Position numbers and translations under genes: made by a program. The notes below the pieces were generated by a model. That model saw only the letters and a list, made by a program, of their open reading frames with translations. It had not been told where the DNA came from and searched no databases. Below are positions 29,801 through 41,997 of a stretch of 64,000 nt of DNA, in pieces; within the stretch, counting starts at the first letter, position 1; each line of letters opens with the position of its first letter. This DNA comes from Gordionus sp. m RMFG-2023 (lineage: Eukaryota; Nematomorpha; Gordioida; Chordodea; Parachordodidae): NCBI RefSeq assembly GCF_954871325.1, contig NC_088777.1:34015366-34079365 (forward strand), in the 5' to 3' direction.

Positions 29801-30903
29801 AGTTATTATAGTGTTTATTTTTGAAATTCCCATCTCTGGAGATAAGGAAATTAATATATATATTCAAAAACAAAATACAATTATAACTTATGATATGAAC
29901 CACGAGGAAAAGATGTTTATATAAAATAAAAAATCTTATTTATTTTATCATAAGACCATTTTTAAAATTGGGAAAACGTTAATATTGTAAAAATCATGTT
30001 GATTTAATCAAAAAAGCGTATTATAAAAATTGGGGAAACTATATGGAAAATTTCGAAGTTTCCTGGGAAGTTTTCCATATTTCCCGGGAAATTTCCTCTG
30101 CCTTACATCCCTAATATTATGTAGTAGCAGTGGCGTAGCCAGCATTTATCTGGAGGAGAGGAGAGGGGGTTAAAAAAAAATTTGAGGCTTGGCCCCCAAC
30201 CCCCATTTTAAAAATTTGCCAACATCTTGTGCATTATTAGTCTTTAACCACTAGAGTAGCCAGCATAAATGAATAAAATATTAATAACAAAATTTTGGCC
30301 AAATTTATGATTAATAAGCGACTGAAAGCATTATTCTGAAAATTTTATCAATGTTTAGTCAATTGTAAATTAATTCAATCCAGCGTCTACATGGCCGGGA
30401 GGGGGGGGGGTAGGAGACAAATGCCTCCAAAATATATTAGCATTTTTGGGGGTAGGTATCGATTTTAAGGGGTTGATATTAATTTTTTGGGGGTAGGCAT
30501 TATTTTTTTGGGGGTAGGTATTGATTTTTGGTGGGTAATTTTTGATTTGAATTATAATCTTTTTTTAATCCATTAATTGATACGATTATGATGGTTATCG
30601 TTTGATTTTCTGAAAAATGTCAATTAAAGTAAAGATATTTGTCAATTAATAAATAATATAAATTTTCTTTGTCAACGATTTTCATTTAGCATTTTATCAA
30701 GTTAATATTTACACATTTCCTATTTGGTACTTTTCTTAGAGGTTAATATATTTATATTATGTTTTTTAATAAATTTATAGATTTTAGCAGGATAAATTTT
30801 AGGTAATTTTTTGAGTCATGCATAAAAACATATATCAGCAAGCAAAGAATAATAAAAAACATAATATGTAAAAAATTATATTATAATAATTATTTCTTTC
30901 TAG

Positions 30904-33900
30904 ATGCCAAATAACAAAACCATATTTAAAGTTAAGTGCAATATTAAAAATTGCAAAACTTCTAAAATAAGAAGTGACAAGATACATGAACATTATAAAC
31001 ATAAACATCCTCATGTTAAGCCAGCTGATATGAAATTTACAAAGGTAGCCATCAAAAGAGATAATAATAATTGGGTATCTTTAAATTGTGATATTCCATA
31101 TAATATCACAAATGGAGTTGAAACCCAGTTGCAAAAAAAGACAATAACATCTTACTTCCAAAAAGTAATATTTTTATTTATTATTGTAACTATAAATTTG
31201 TGAATTAATAGAAACTGATTTAAAATTTTACCAGAATAATATTAATATTAAAGTAGTCAGGGTATAGAGAAAATAAATTATATATATTATTATTTAATGT
31301 TTTTTAACTGTTTATCACACTATTTTTATATCTATATATACTTTATAAAGTTCAATTTAACAATATGTTTAATAAGTTAATAATAATAATTTAAAACCAA
31401 TGTATTAAAAAAACTTATTAAGTTAATATAATGTAGTAAAATAAGGTAATGTTAATTTCTAGGAATTTTTAAATTTAAATCTTTTCATCTTTAATTGAAT
31501 TAAGACTTCAAATTCTTTTACTTTTTTTAAATATAAATCTTATAAAATATGATTTGGAATCAACTATTTTCAAAATGTTATCTGTGTGAGTTTCATCCCC
31601 TTTATTTACATTATGTGTTATATTAGGTATGTTTATTATCATTGTTTTATTTAGCTATTAGAATTTCTTTAGATAATATACTTTCATCATGAATTTCACA
31701 ATTTTATTTATACTTAATATTGTTTTTATTTTTATAGTCATTATAATATTGTTTTATGATTTCTTCATGTGATCGCAGTTTTATATTAATCTGCATCTAT
31801 CATGCCTATCAAGTATATTTTAAAAATGTTTTTACATGATCTAACAAAGTCATATTGATGTTTATGATTATTGCGTTCAAAATATGTGAATTCCCTTTGT
31901 ATTCTACATTCACTTGTGCTTTACCTATTACTTGTATCATCTTTCCATTGTAACCTGATAACTTTATGTTGGACTTCATAATATTTTTAATACCTGTTTT
32001 CTCAATCATGTATTCATGTAGAATTAAAACATTTATTAAAAACTTAATTATAATGTAGTTAAAAAAAATTATCATTTGCCTAAAAATTTATTAAAAATAT
32101 AGTTATCATAAGGAAAGAAATTAAACTCCTCTTTATTTATAGAAAATCTCAGTTATTGAAGATTCACAAATTGTATTATCTCCTCATCCAATCCCCAGTT
32201 CCAGTGAGGTGTTTACTTTGTATGATGAGGTATTTAATTTAAATACGAATTATATGATAACTTTTGAAAGAAATAAATTATGATTATGAGGTTAATTAAA
32301 TATTTCCAACCTTTATTAAAAACTTAATTATAATGTAGTTAAGAATAAAATGACCATTTGACTAAAATTTTATTAAAAATGTAGTTTTTCATAAGTAAAC
32401 AAATTATACTCTTTATAGCAAATCTCCAATATTGAAGATTCACAAATTGTATTATCTTCTCATCCAATCCCCAGTTCCAGTGAGGCGCTTACTTTGCATG
32501 ATGAGGTATTTAATTTAAATACGAATTATATGATAACTTTTGAAGAAAATAAATTAGGACATTTAAATATTTCCAACATTTATTGATTAACTTAATTATA
32601 ATGTAGCTAAGAATAAAATGACCATTTGGCTGAAATTATATTAAAAATAGATTTTCATAAGTAAACAAATTATACTCTTTATTTATAGCAAATCTCCAAT
32701 ATTGAAGATTCACAAATTGTATTATCTCCTCATCCAATCCCCGGTTCTAGTGAGGCACTTACTTTGCATGAGGCATTATATTTAAATAAAATTTATATAA
32801 TGACTTTTGAAGGGAATAAATTATGAGGATATTCAAAGTCCAAGTCTTATTCAGCTATACAAAAAAAAGGAACCAAATGACCCTTTTCACTTTATATTAT
32901 TTAGGATGACAAATATTTTGATAAATTTCATAATTGCTGTAGCCCTTGTCAGCCATGTACAAATAAATTTCAATATCCTGTTACTAACAAGAGGTTTTAA
33001 ATAATATTTATTTTCATTAATTTTTACCCATCCATTATTTCTATACCAATATATTTTTTTTTACTTTTTAAACAGGAGCATGAATATAACCTATTATAGA
33101 AAGGTTAATATAGATGGTTCCCTCAACCCCAGAAATTGGCTATCTTATTGCACTACTTTAGACAAAGCCTTTTGTCTATATTGTATTATGTTTGGTGGCC
33201 CTAAGTCCAATACTTTTTGGACTCAACATGGGGTAAATAATTGAAAAAACATAAAGCGTGACTTAGAGAGACACGAAGCATCTTCTCTTCATAAAGATTC
33301 TGAATATGCAAACATGACTTGGCTTGCAAATAAACGCATTCAAGATCATTTGCTATCAAATAAGCTTGATATAATCATGGAAAATCGTAATATAGTTCAT
33401 AATATTATCAATGCCATTATGTACCTTATAAAATGTAATATAGCCTTTTGGGGTTCTAATTCGAATGAAGGTAATTTTATGTGTCTCATAAAATTAATGG
33501 CAAAAACGGTTCCAACTTTACGTGCATACATGGATAACAACGAAAAATTGCGGAGAAAAAAATCAGATAAAATTTCGAGACCTTATATAAATTTACTGTC
33601 ATATGGCCACGTGAAAAAAATAACTGAAATTATTAAGATAAAAATCAAAAAGCATTATTCAAACAATTAAAGAGAATCGTGCCTATAGCATCATATTAGA
33701 TGGAACATATGATGTGTCTAAAAAAGAATGCATAGCTTTGCTTGTACGGTATATAGAAGATGATCTGCATCCACATCCTGTAGAAAGGATCATACATGTT
33801 TTTACAACATCAGAAACCACTGGGGAAAATATAAAGAAACATGTTTTTTCTAAGTTTAATGATCTTGGTCTTCCTCTTGATTATTTGGTTGGACAAAGTA

Positions 33901-35463
33901 TGGATGGTGCAGGGAATATGAGAGGAGTATACAAAGGAATGCAGGCTTTAATATTGAAAGAGGCTCCAAAAGCCATCTATATTTGGTGCCATGCACATCG
34001 GCTAAATTTAGTAGTTGCTCATGTTTGTGGATGCAAAATTGAAATGAAAAAGGCAATGGGAATATTAGATGAGTTATATAATTTTATGAATGGAGTTAGA
34101 CGTCAAGGTGTGTTTGTTAAATATCAAATGAGAAAGTCCAAGAAATCTCTTAAAAGAATTAAAAACACAACAAGGTAAATAAAATATTTTTAATGAAACT
34201 TGAAACTTATATATTTTCAGAAATTGGTCATCATCCTACAAATCTGTAGAAATCTTTTTAGATGTTTATGAACATATTTTAGCATCATCAGTTGAATTAA
34301 AAGATTCTAATGACCCAAGCACCTCTTCCATTGCCGTTGGGTTATTATCAAGAATTAAAGATGAAAATTTTATATTAAGTCTTTTTATTTTGAAAGAAAT
34401 ATTGAAATGTACACATGAGGCTTGTATTGAAATGCAAGCAGTTGGTAATGATTTGGCTTTGGTAACCAAATTAATACAACATACAAAAAATAAATTACAA
34501 AAACTAAAAGGTTAATATTAGTTACTATTTCTATAAATAATTTTAAAATATAGCTAATGAAGACAATATATTTTTAAAATTACATTCCTTATCTAATAGT
34601 TTTTTGAAAAAGAATAATGTAATAACTGATTTGTATAATATGAAATCAATATTCAAATTGGATCAAACAGAATTCAATAATTATGTTGAACAAAAAAAAA
34701 ACAAGTTGAATAAATTAAAAAAATTTAAATTATTATTTATTATTATAGATATAGAACGGAAATATTTTTCCCTGTTCTAAATGCAATAATTAATCACCTA
34801 AATGATCGATTTAATTATGATTGTTTAAATTTTTTATCACAGATATCCATTTTTACTCCCGCTGGAATTATGGATAATGAAAAAATAGAAGGATGGCAAA
34901 TATCCGAAATTTGTAATACTTATCAATTGGATGTCCAAAACATTGTTGATGAATATAATGATTTTCGCTCTTTATATTTGGAGTCTCAATCAATCATTTT
35001 TTGCGAAGATCTTTTAAAAGTTAAAAAGAATGACGCGTTATATATTGATGAAAGTAATTTATTGATATTTTATTTGTAATTGTATATAATTAAAGGTATT
35101 GCAAACGATCAAATTACCAAAGAAAATATCAACAGCGAAATCATGACCAAAATAAAAAAATGGATAAAATTTTCTTTTATATTACCATACCGACTTTTAA
35201 ATCAATTAAATTCTTATTCAAATTTAAATTTATTATATAAATATTTATTAACCCTTCCTACAACTTCCTGTTCAGCCGAAAGAGCCATGAGTAAAGTAAA
35301 AATTAACAAAACTCGAATTCGGAATAAAATTTCGGACCCATTTTTGGAAAATTTACTGTTAATATCCAGCGAAATTGATGTTTTTGAAAAATTTACAATT
35401 GATGATATTATAACACAATTTGCTTTAACATCAATAAGGTTATCCAAATTATTAATAAAATAA
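30904..35463 (+). pseudogene. hAT-4 transposase, spliced, few lesions
   Basis: Start ATG 30904. Exon 1 (30904-31164) has Cys/His/Lys-rich sequence (CNIKNCKTSKI, HEHYKHKHPH) and ends in phase 0. Then come three copies of one small exon (see 32143-32772). From 33076 a TTF-type finger (NWLSYCTTLDKAFCLYCIMF, RDLERHEASSLHKDSEYA) leads into a DUF4371-like region (NEGNFMCLIKLMAK), the RNase H-fold core (SIILDGTYDVSKKECIALL, QSMDGAGNMRGVYKGMQALI, WCHAHRLNLVVAH), a 46-bp intron at 34175-34220, and the dimerisation block LLTLPTTSCSAERAMSKVKI. Lesions seen: a stop in place of a Trp after QHGVNN (near 33240), a frameshift near 33640 and an in-frame stop at 35077. Acts in the nucleus on element ends. Confidence 0.85.
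32143..32772 (+). repeat. Triplicated symmetric exon in hAT-4 transposase
   Basis: Three tandem units of 270-276 bp, each with acceptor TTTATAG, an exon and the following intron. Exons: 32143-32229 (87 nt), 32419-32505 (87 nt), 32689-32772 (84 nt). Each starts and ends in phase 0 and encodes a variant of QISNIEDSQIVLSSHPIPSS plus SEALTLHDE. The first two end at GAG|GTATTT; the third has lost a GAT codon and reads GAG|GCATTA, so it may use a GC donor or be dead. Exon 1 also ends in phase 0, so any number of copies keeps frame. Confidence 0.85.
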
Positions 35464-36599
35464 TTAATGTATCTTTTTCACAGCGAATATATAGGTTTTT
35501 AAATAATGTATATTTAACTTAACATTTTATAATTTCAATGCAAAATATACTATAATTCATTTTATTCTAATATTTTATATAATAGCTCTATTTACAATAC
35601 ATGTTTTTAATTATGTGGAATCAAGCTAAATATACCTCTTTAAATTTATTCGTCTTATATTTTTTACAATATTTTAGATCTTTTTCATAGAAATATTAAT
35701 ATGTTATCTCATTTAATTCACTTATATATATTTTATGGAAATAAAGTGAATACCAAATTATGAAAAGATTGCATTATTTAAATAAAAGTTCATTATCACT
35801 TACAAATTTTTAAATTTTTTTCCCTAAATAGGCTTGAAAGATTGTAAATAGAATTATGTTGTAAGGTTATAAATGGTGGCAGATAAGATTTTTTAAATAA
35901 AATCCCTATACCATCGTAGGTCTGTAAATTTCGCGGCCGAAGCCCGCAGGATTTTTTTTAGGTGGGTATGGGTAGATTTTGGAGGGGTTTGCCTCCATCA
36001 AATTTTCTGCCATGTAGACGCTGATTCAATCCATTCTATATAGAAAGGAAAAAAATTCGCCCACCAAACCTCCTATTTTATGATCACTCTATATCTTATT
36101 CTATGTTAAAAATAATTATTTTAATTAAATTTTTGTATCAAAATTTTGCAGAGAATTAGAGATTTTATATATTATTAAAATACTCTAGTATGAATAACAT
36201 CCCTTTATATAACTATGGATTTATTTTAATGATAATATACGATAAAATAAATTTCAAAATGTAGAAATTTTATATAGATTATTATATATTAAAGATTTAT
36301 TGTAAATAACTATATTTAAAAACAATATAATTACAATAAAATATGAGTAATTCTTGTAAGGTATTTTAAAAAATGTAATTTAACAATTATAATTTATACA
36401 AATGAGTATATTATCAAAATATAAATAATTCTTATTGAAAATGCAATAATTTTATTTAAAATATTAAAGTATAAAAAATAGCATAATATAAAAAATATAT
36501 AAATATTATGACTAAGAATTCATTATAATTAAGATTTGCATATAAAAATTTTATGACTAAGACCATATTATAATCATATTGCAATTTTATTATTTAAAT

Positions 36600-37250
36600 T
36601 TATAAAGAGTGGTCTACTTTTCTCTGAGATTTGCCTAATTCATCTAGAATCAAATTTTTATCTAGATTAACCTTATAAATATTTAGAATGACTAATCCAT
36701 TTAAATGGTTTTCACGGATCTATTTCTCAAATAGGTTTTTAACCTTTTCAAAGTTGAAAAAGACCTTTCATTAGTGTGGGCACTAATTGGTAAGGTAGCT
36801 AAAATAAAAGGCAATATTTTGGTATCAGGCAGGGAATCTAAAGTGCAATTACACATGAAAAGTGCCTGCAAACCATTTTTTAGTCTTTATTCTGTCAAGA
36901 TTTTTATACCAAAATTTGACATCAGGAAGCGAGTTATCATATGATCCTTATAAATCATCAGAATAAAATCTGAGATTTTCTTAATATCCCCTCGCGTTTC
37001 AAGTGTATTCAGACTCAACCGGCAGAAGAAAATAAAAGGTTTTTAAAATAAAATTGTGACTAATAAATCTTTCCTTTAATTAAAATCAAAATGTATCAAT
37101 ACAGGAAATAAAAATATTTATTTTACAAAAATCCTCTGACGTTGATACATCAACATTTAAGCGATTGGACTGTCTATAAACTACTCTAGGTTTAAAAATT
37201 TCAATCCCAAACATTTAGCGATCTCCTTTTTCATGATCCATGCTGTTTAT
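36600..37250 (-). pseudogene. hAT-3 transposase remnant
   Basis: On the minus strand near 36790-36710 the sequence reads PISAHTNERSFSTLKRLKTY, the dimerisation block of the ZMYM/DUF4371 hAT group. Near 37240-37180 it matches the region of the 44.5-kb copy that encodes EIANMFGIEIFKPRVV. Stops and shifts break the frame throughout; only fragments remain. Confidence 0.7.
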
Positions 37251-37843
37251 ATTTACCAAATTAAACGATTTTTCTTTTATTTTAAAATAAAAAATTAATT
37301 AAAATTTTTAAAACTATCTAATTAGTTTAACAATATATTTATAAATATTCAATTTAACTATGCCAGAAAAGTTACAATATATCTTTATTGATTTAATATT
37401 TAGTTCATATAATTTTCAATATGTATTTATAACCATGTGATCATTTAAAATTGACAATTCTTTATTTGTTTTTTAAAATATATAACATTTTGATATCCTA
37501 TATATTATTTTATTTCTAAATAGAAACTTTGAAATAAAATTATTCGTAATTAAAAAAATTCGGAGATTAAAGAGGGGGGGGGGTCAACCATAAAGCCTCC
37601 CCCCCTTCCTTGTCTACGCCACTGTGTAATAGCATGATAAATTTTAATTAAAAAAAAATCATATTTTCTATAATAGTTATTTTTTATTCTTCGTATTGTT
37701 TTCTATATTCTTTCTTTTTTTCTCTATTTATATTATATTCTTTTGTTATTCTTATTCATTTCATTTCCTATCTTTTTATATTTATCTTACCCTAATTTTG
37801 TAAGCAGCCTTATTAGTAATATTTTATGTCTCCGTCAATGAGT

Positions 37844-38034
37844 TAGTGTTGTAAACGGCCTAATTTGTTTTTAAAAATGGTCGATTAAATATTATTATTG
37901 TAAGCCTGGAGATTTTTCTCATAGATTGCAGAAAGGTTTGGACCTCTATGCCAAATCTCGATTCTTACATAATATTATTTTAGCTAAATTCTTAATCCTG
38001 CCGTTTTTAAAAATCGGGCCGTTTGACAACACTA
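37844..38034. mobile_element. Small MITE, TAGTGTTGT..ACAACACTA
   Basis: 191 bp with inverted ends GTGTTGTAAACGGCC and GGGCCGTTTGACAACAC (one base extra) and inner TTTTTAAAAAT matches. The outer TA on both sides could be a Tc1/mariner-type TA duplication; no 8-bp duplication was found. No frame. Confidence 0.65.
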
Positions 38035-38935
38035 TGTGAAGATCATCCCGACCCCCCTGAAAATGGGCTGAGATGATTAGCTTGCCATTTCCAAAAAATT
38101 TCCGAATTTTTTCAAATATAAAATGTTACTTTAAGATATTAAACATTTATAATAATAATTATTATATTATTATAAAACCAAAATTAAACTAGATTATGAA
38201 ATTTTATACAAATATGAAAATATGAATTAAAATACAATTTAGACTCAAGTTTTTCTAAAATTTTTAGAAATTTATTTTATTTAAAAGAAAAGGCCATAAC
38301 AGTTCAGTAAATTATAAAGGTTCATTCTTCGTTCGCTTTTTGTTTAAATTCAAATTTTCTTGGCCTTGAAATTAATTTTTTTTGAAGAAAAAATTGTCTT
38401 TCTGCATGCTCTTATTTTCCATGGGTAATTGCTATAAACGTTCTAAATTTTTTGTATTTTTATTTAAAAAATAATTTGTTATATAATTAAAATAAGAATA
38501 AATAAAAATGGAAAGGCGTGATAAAGAATATATCCTCTGTAAAGTCTAAAATAAAAACTTTAAGTATTCAATAAAGGACTGATTTTTCAAAACATTTTCA
38601 TCTTGTGTTTGGTCTATTAATTTAATATGCAAACGAGGGTTCTCTAAGGTAGCAGGGGAAGGTAAATATGTAAAGAACACATTTTATTCGATTATTGAAT
38701 ATTTATGGCCCATATTGACTTTAAAATTTACCATTAATTCAATTTCTCTGTAGACTCCAACTGTGGCATTTATAATGCAATATGTAATAATTTTACATGT
38801 GCAATTAATAGGATTTTATATATTATTTTATAAATAAAATATGTGAACTGAGTAGAGCATCATAATAAAAAAAAATTATTAAAAATGTAATAGCTCCTAA
38901 GTAAAAATTTATAGATAACATTTATAATAAAAATA
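38035..38935. other. Non-coding, no clear feature
   Basis: AT-rich; the GAAAAAAATTAATTT-type region near 38330-38420 weakly suggests worn coding sequence on the minus strand, but no motif could be confirmed. Confidence 0.3.
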
Positions 38936-38939
38936 AACC

Positions 38940-40335
38940 TTTAAAGGGGACACGCCCAAAGCAGGGATAAAAACGGACTGAAATCCCTCTAGTACAAATT
39001 GCCCATGAGGTTGCAGCCTCGCCAATTATCCCTAAACATAGCAACTTCAAAGGCAATGGAGGGTTTCACACAATTTAATCCTTCTAGTTTTTGGTGCTTG
39101 GCTATTGGGGAATTCAGCCTATAGCTATTGTCAGGGATTTATTCTGAACAATAATTCCTAAAATAATTTGCAAACGAATAAAAATTTCTTATCTTATATT
39201 TTAGCACCCAATTAATTAGAATTTGGGATTAAAGAAGGATGTGAAACTGCGAGCTATGTAGTTAGAATCATTTTTGAAGAATCTCATTACGAATGCTTTC
39301 AACTCGTTATACCGCATATAATTCAAAGTTTTTCCGATAAATATCCAGAATTTTTAAATTACATACAATTTTAAAATGGATCACTATCAATACTATTTTA
39401 TAAAAAATGTTTGTCAGTGCAAGGACTCCAGCATGGCGATTCTATAGGTTTACCCTTATTCTATTGCAATATATAAAATAATTGATAATTGTGATCTTAA
39501 CCTGAACTTTTGATATTTGGATGATGCTAAACTCTTAGACCCTATAAGTAAAATAAATAAAGCTCTCGACATAATCACCCTTAGCTTTCGACATTTAAAC
39601 GTATCATTAAATAATAAAAAAAATATGAAAATATATTAAAGAACAAAATACTCTTCTCTCAACCTAGATATTTACTCCTATGACTAAAGGCGAAATCTGA
39701 ATTCTCATGTAACCAATAGGTGGCTCAACCACTATCCAAACATATCTAAAAAAAGAACCTAGAACATCTAACATTAAAGTAACTACCCTTAAACTCTTGC
39801 CTTCACATCAGGTTTAAAATTTCTTAAACATTTCAACATTCTTTACTGCTTCCGAAATCAGGAGCTTCCTATTTCCAGAAATTCTCCAAAATAACGAAAT
39901 TAAAATCAAATCCATTGGAGGATATTTTTAATTTTTAAAACTTGCCAGTAAATATGATTTCAAATTGCCCTCCCCATAAAATCTTGAGGAACGCTCTCCA
40001 TTACCAATATTAATTTATCATTTGTATCATGTTCCATCAATAACCGAAAACTTATTCTGCTAATCCACCCAACCGAAGATTAGTTACTTAATTTTACCTT
40101 ATCTATCTGGTCAGCAAAGGTAACAGAGGGAACAGCCTATGCCACAAGCAGGGGAGACTGCTATCGTATCTCGATCCGTTTACTATTTACTTTCGAACAA
40201 CGACACAGAACAGCTTACAAACCTTTGTTTATTATGGACAAGACTAGTTATGAATAGCCAGAGGCCTATCCAAGCAAAACAATAAGCACTTCTGAAAAAC
40301 GCCAATTTAGATGTTTTATTTTTTTAATTCAATTA
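38940..40335 (+). pseudogene. LINE (non-LTR) reverse transcriptase relic
   Basis: Blocks in order match the reverse transcriptase of a LINE family common in invertebrates: a GIKEGCETASYVVR-like piece (near 39226), KYPEFLNYI, LQHGDSIGLPLFYCNI (near 39430, family GVQQGDPLGPLLF) and YLDDAKLLDP (near 39517) containing the YLDD catalytic box, then LSFRHLNVSLNNKK. Frames change and stops are frequent, so it is dead. The 5' end, endonuclease and 3' tail were not identified. Confidence 0.65.
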
Positions 40336-41922
40336 TTTTTTTCTCTCGACTTAATATATTTTTTTAATTTAATATAGTTTCAATATTTGTTATGTTTTAA
40401 ACATTTTGCATGTTTTTATATTCTATATAATCTATTAAAATAAATAAAAGCACTAAATAAAAAAATAGAAATAATCCATTTAGTGGACCCGGCTACAAAG
40501 GAAAGTGTATGGAGCCACTAAAAAATTACCCACTAGGCCGCAGCATCGCCAGTTTACCCCAGAGAATATCAGACAGATATGACGCTTTAACATCATCAAA
40601 GCCACGAATTTATGACCCTGGGTAAAACTAAAATAATATGAAATCCTGGTATTACCATGCATCAAAATACCTAAGTGCTAGATTTTACATAGAATTTTAA
40701 TTTTTAAAAAAATAGATCCAAAACCAGAGGTTTTTGCTTGGGCAAACTGTTCCTCAAATTGTTAAAGCTATTAAATATTTACCATTAAAGTTTAAATAAG
40801 CACATGGACCAATTAATCTCAAACTATTTAAGTATGGATGGGTCTTTTATATTATGCATTTTTTTATCTAACAGTTCGCTTATATCATTTCTGTTATAGA
40901 ATGTTTTAATAAGCAATTCTATTTATTTAAAAAATTTTATGAATTTTCTAAAATAGAACTTTCTTGAAATTTAAAGTTTTAGTTTTTTTAAATTTATTTA
41001 TAAAATGCAATCTATTTTTAAATAGGATATGATAATTGATTTTATTTGAAATAATATTTACAAAACAGACAACACAAGAGGTAAAACATATTATAAAAAT
41101 TATATTTTTAGAAAAAATCTATTTCATTGTGAAACCTTCCAAACAGATCTATCTCTCAAGTGAGGATGAATATCCTCTTTAAAAAAACTGGTAATCTGTT
41201 TTCATACAAGAGGTTTCAGACAATGTCTACAATATGATTTACCAACATTATATTTTTGGTCCAAATTAACTATATAATTTGTTAGTTAAATAATATAGTT
41301 ATAACACTTTACAAAAACTTTCAAATAATTATGTTTCAGCCTTCTTATGAAAACTAATATGTTTAACGATTTGATGCTGAAAATCTGGTTAGCCATCCAC
41401 TCATTGTTATTGGTGAAAAAGGCAACGATGGATATTGTAATACTATAATATATATATAATATATATAATATACATCGACATTGAATTATAGGAATATTAT
41501 ATATTTTGAAAATAATATTAACTGTATATAATATAAATAAAGGAGCCCTAAACAAATTTTTTAATAAATAAGGATGGTGTAGCTTGTTTTATTAATTAGA
41601 CTCTTGTAAACGAAAAAAAATTTTGTAATTTAAAATAAAAATATTTTCTATATTTTATATTTTAGACTGAAATATGTGAATTTACAAGAAAATAATTTCA
41701 TCAATCAATACTTATAATGTTAAATATTACTTTTAGTTAAGGAGTTAACTCATCTCATCTCCCTTTTTTTTTGATTCAACAAAATATTTATACAGTGCTT
41801 TTAATTCAAGTAACGGCAAATCTTTGGCCATGATAATAATAAAATTTGGGTATATATGTAGACGTAAAATATGGTTCCAATTTCAATTAGATTGATAAAT
41901 AATTAACTATTTTTATATATAG
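40336..41922. other. Mostly non-coding
   Basis: A denser patch at 40480-40660 reads PLGRSIASLPQRISDRYDAL on + (and has a 61-codon frame on the minus strand); it may be transposon-derived but I cannot name it. A TATATAATATATATAATATA microsatellite lies near 41449. The rest is AT-rich with no feature. Confidence 0.35.
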
Positions 41923-41997
41923 CAAGTGACTGAGACATGCCCCTTTTCCGTATACCCGGTTTTCAAAGTGGATGTTCGCGGAAGAATTATTAAAAGG
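41923..41997 (+). CDS. Exon-like segment 1 of an unknown gene (75 nt)
   Basis: After acceptor ATATATAG the segment reads QVTETCPFSVYPVFKVDVRG then RIIKR in 25 codons and ends AGG|GTATTG. GC content and codon variety stand out from the flanks. Ending in phase 0, it could join the segment at 47646, which starts in phase 0. No family recognised; one Cys. The reading rests only on splice sites and composition. Confidence 0.35.

Larger units (their letters stand above)
25860..30112 (-). mobile_element. hAT-2 element (zBED-like), host of hAT-1 copy 1
   Basis: Subterminal words rich in GGGAAATTTCC occur on both sides: ATTTCCGGGTTATTTCGGGG (25859), CCTGGAAATTTGGG (28411) and, at the right, TTTCCCGGGAAATTTCC (30079), ending near CATCCCTA (30112). 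The left terminus is not clearly preserved. The interior on the minus strand encodes a hAT transposase (28654-29800). hAT-1 copy 1 (25886-28402) sits within its 3' subterminal region. Confidence 0.65.
30381..36023 (+). mobile_element. hAT-4, 5.6 kb, near-complete autonomous-type element
   Basis: Perfect 15-bp inverted ends CAGCGTCTACATGGC / GCCATGTAGACGCTG, flanked by an exact 8-bp duplication ATTCAATC (30373-30380, 36024-36031). A G run follows the left end. The single transposase gene reads left to right (30904-35463). Exact flanks and a mostly open gene suggest a fairly recent insertion into hAT-3. Confidence 0.95.
30128..37624 (-). mobile_element. hAT-3 element, CAGTGGCGTAGCC ends, carrying a nested hAT
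   Basis: Starts CAGTGGCGTAGCCAG (30128) and ends CTACGCCACTG (37624), with G or C runs just inside each end (GGAGAGGGGG, GGGGGGGGGG). Flanks TGTAGTAG and TGTAATAG match at 7 of 8 positions. Its own DNA is 30128-30380 and 36024-37624; the middle is the younger hAT-4. On the minus strand 36600-37250 are transposase remnants similar to those in the copy at 44134-45334. Confidence 0.9.

Noticed and set aside
33856-34056. Minus-strand frame within hAT-4 transposase
   Set aside because: It is a shadow of the well-supported + strand catalytic region.
40480-40665. 61-codon minus-strand frame
   Set aside because: The opposite strand reads a more protein-like stretch (SIASLPQRISDRYDALTSS), but neither strand matches a family I know.
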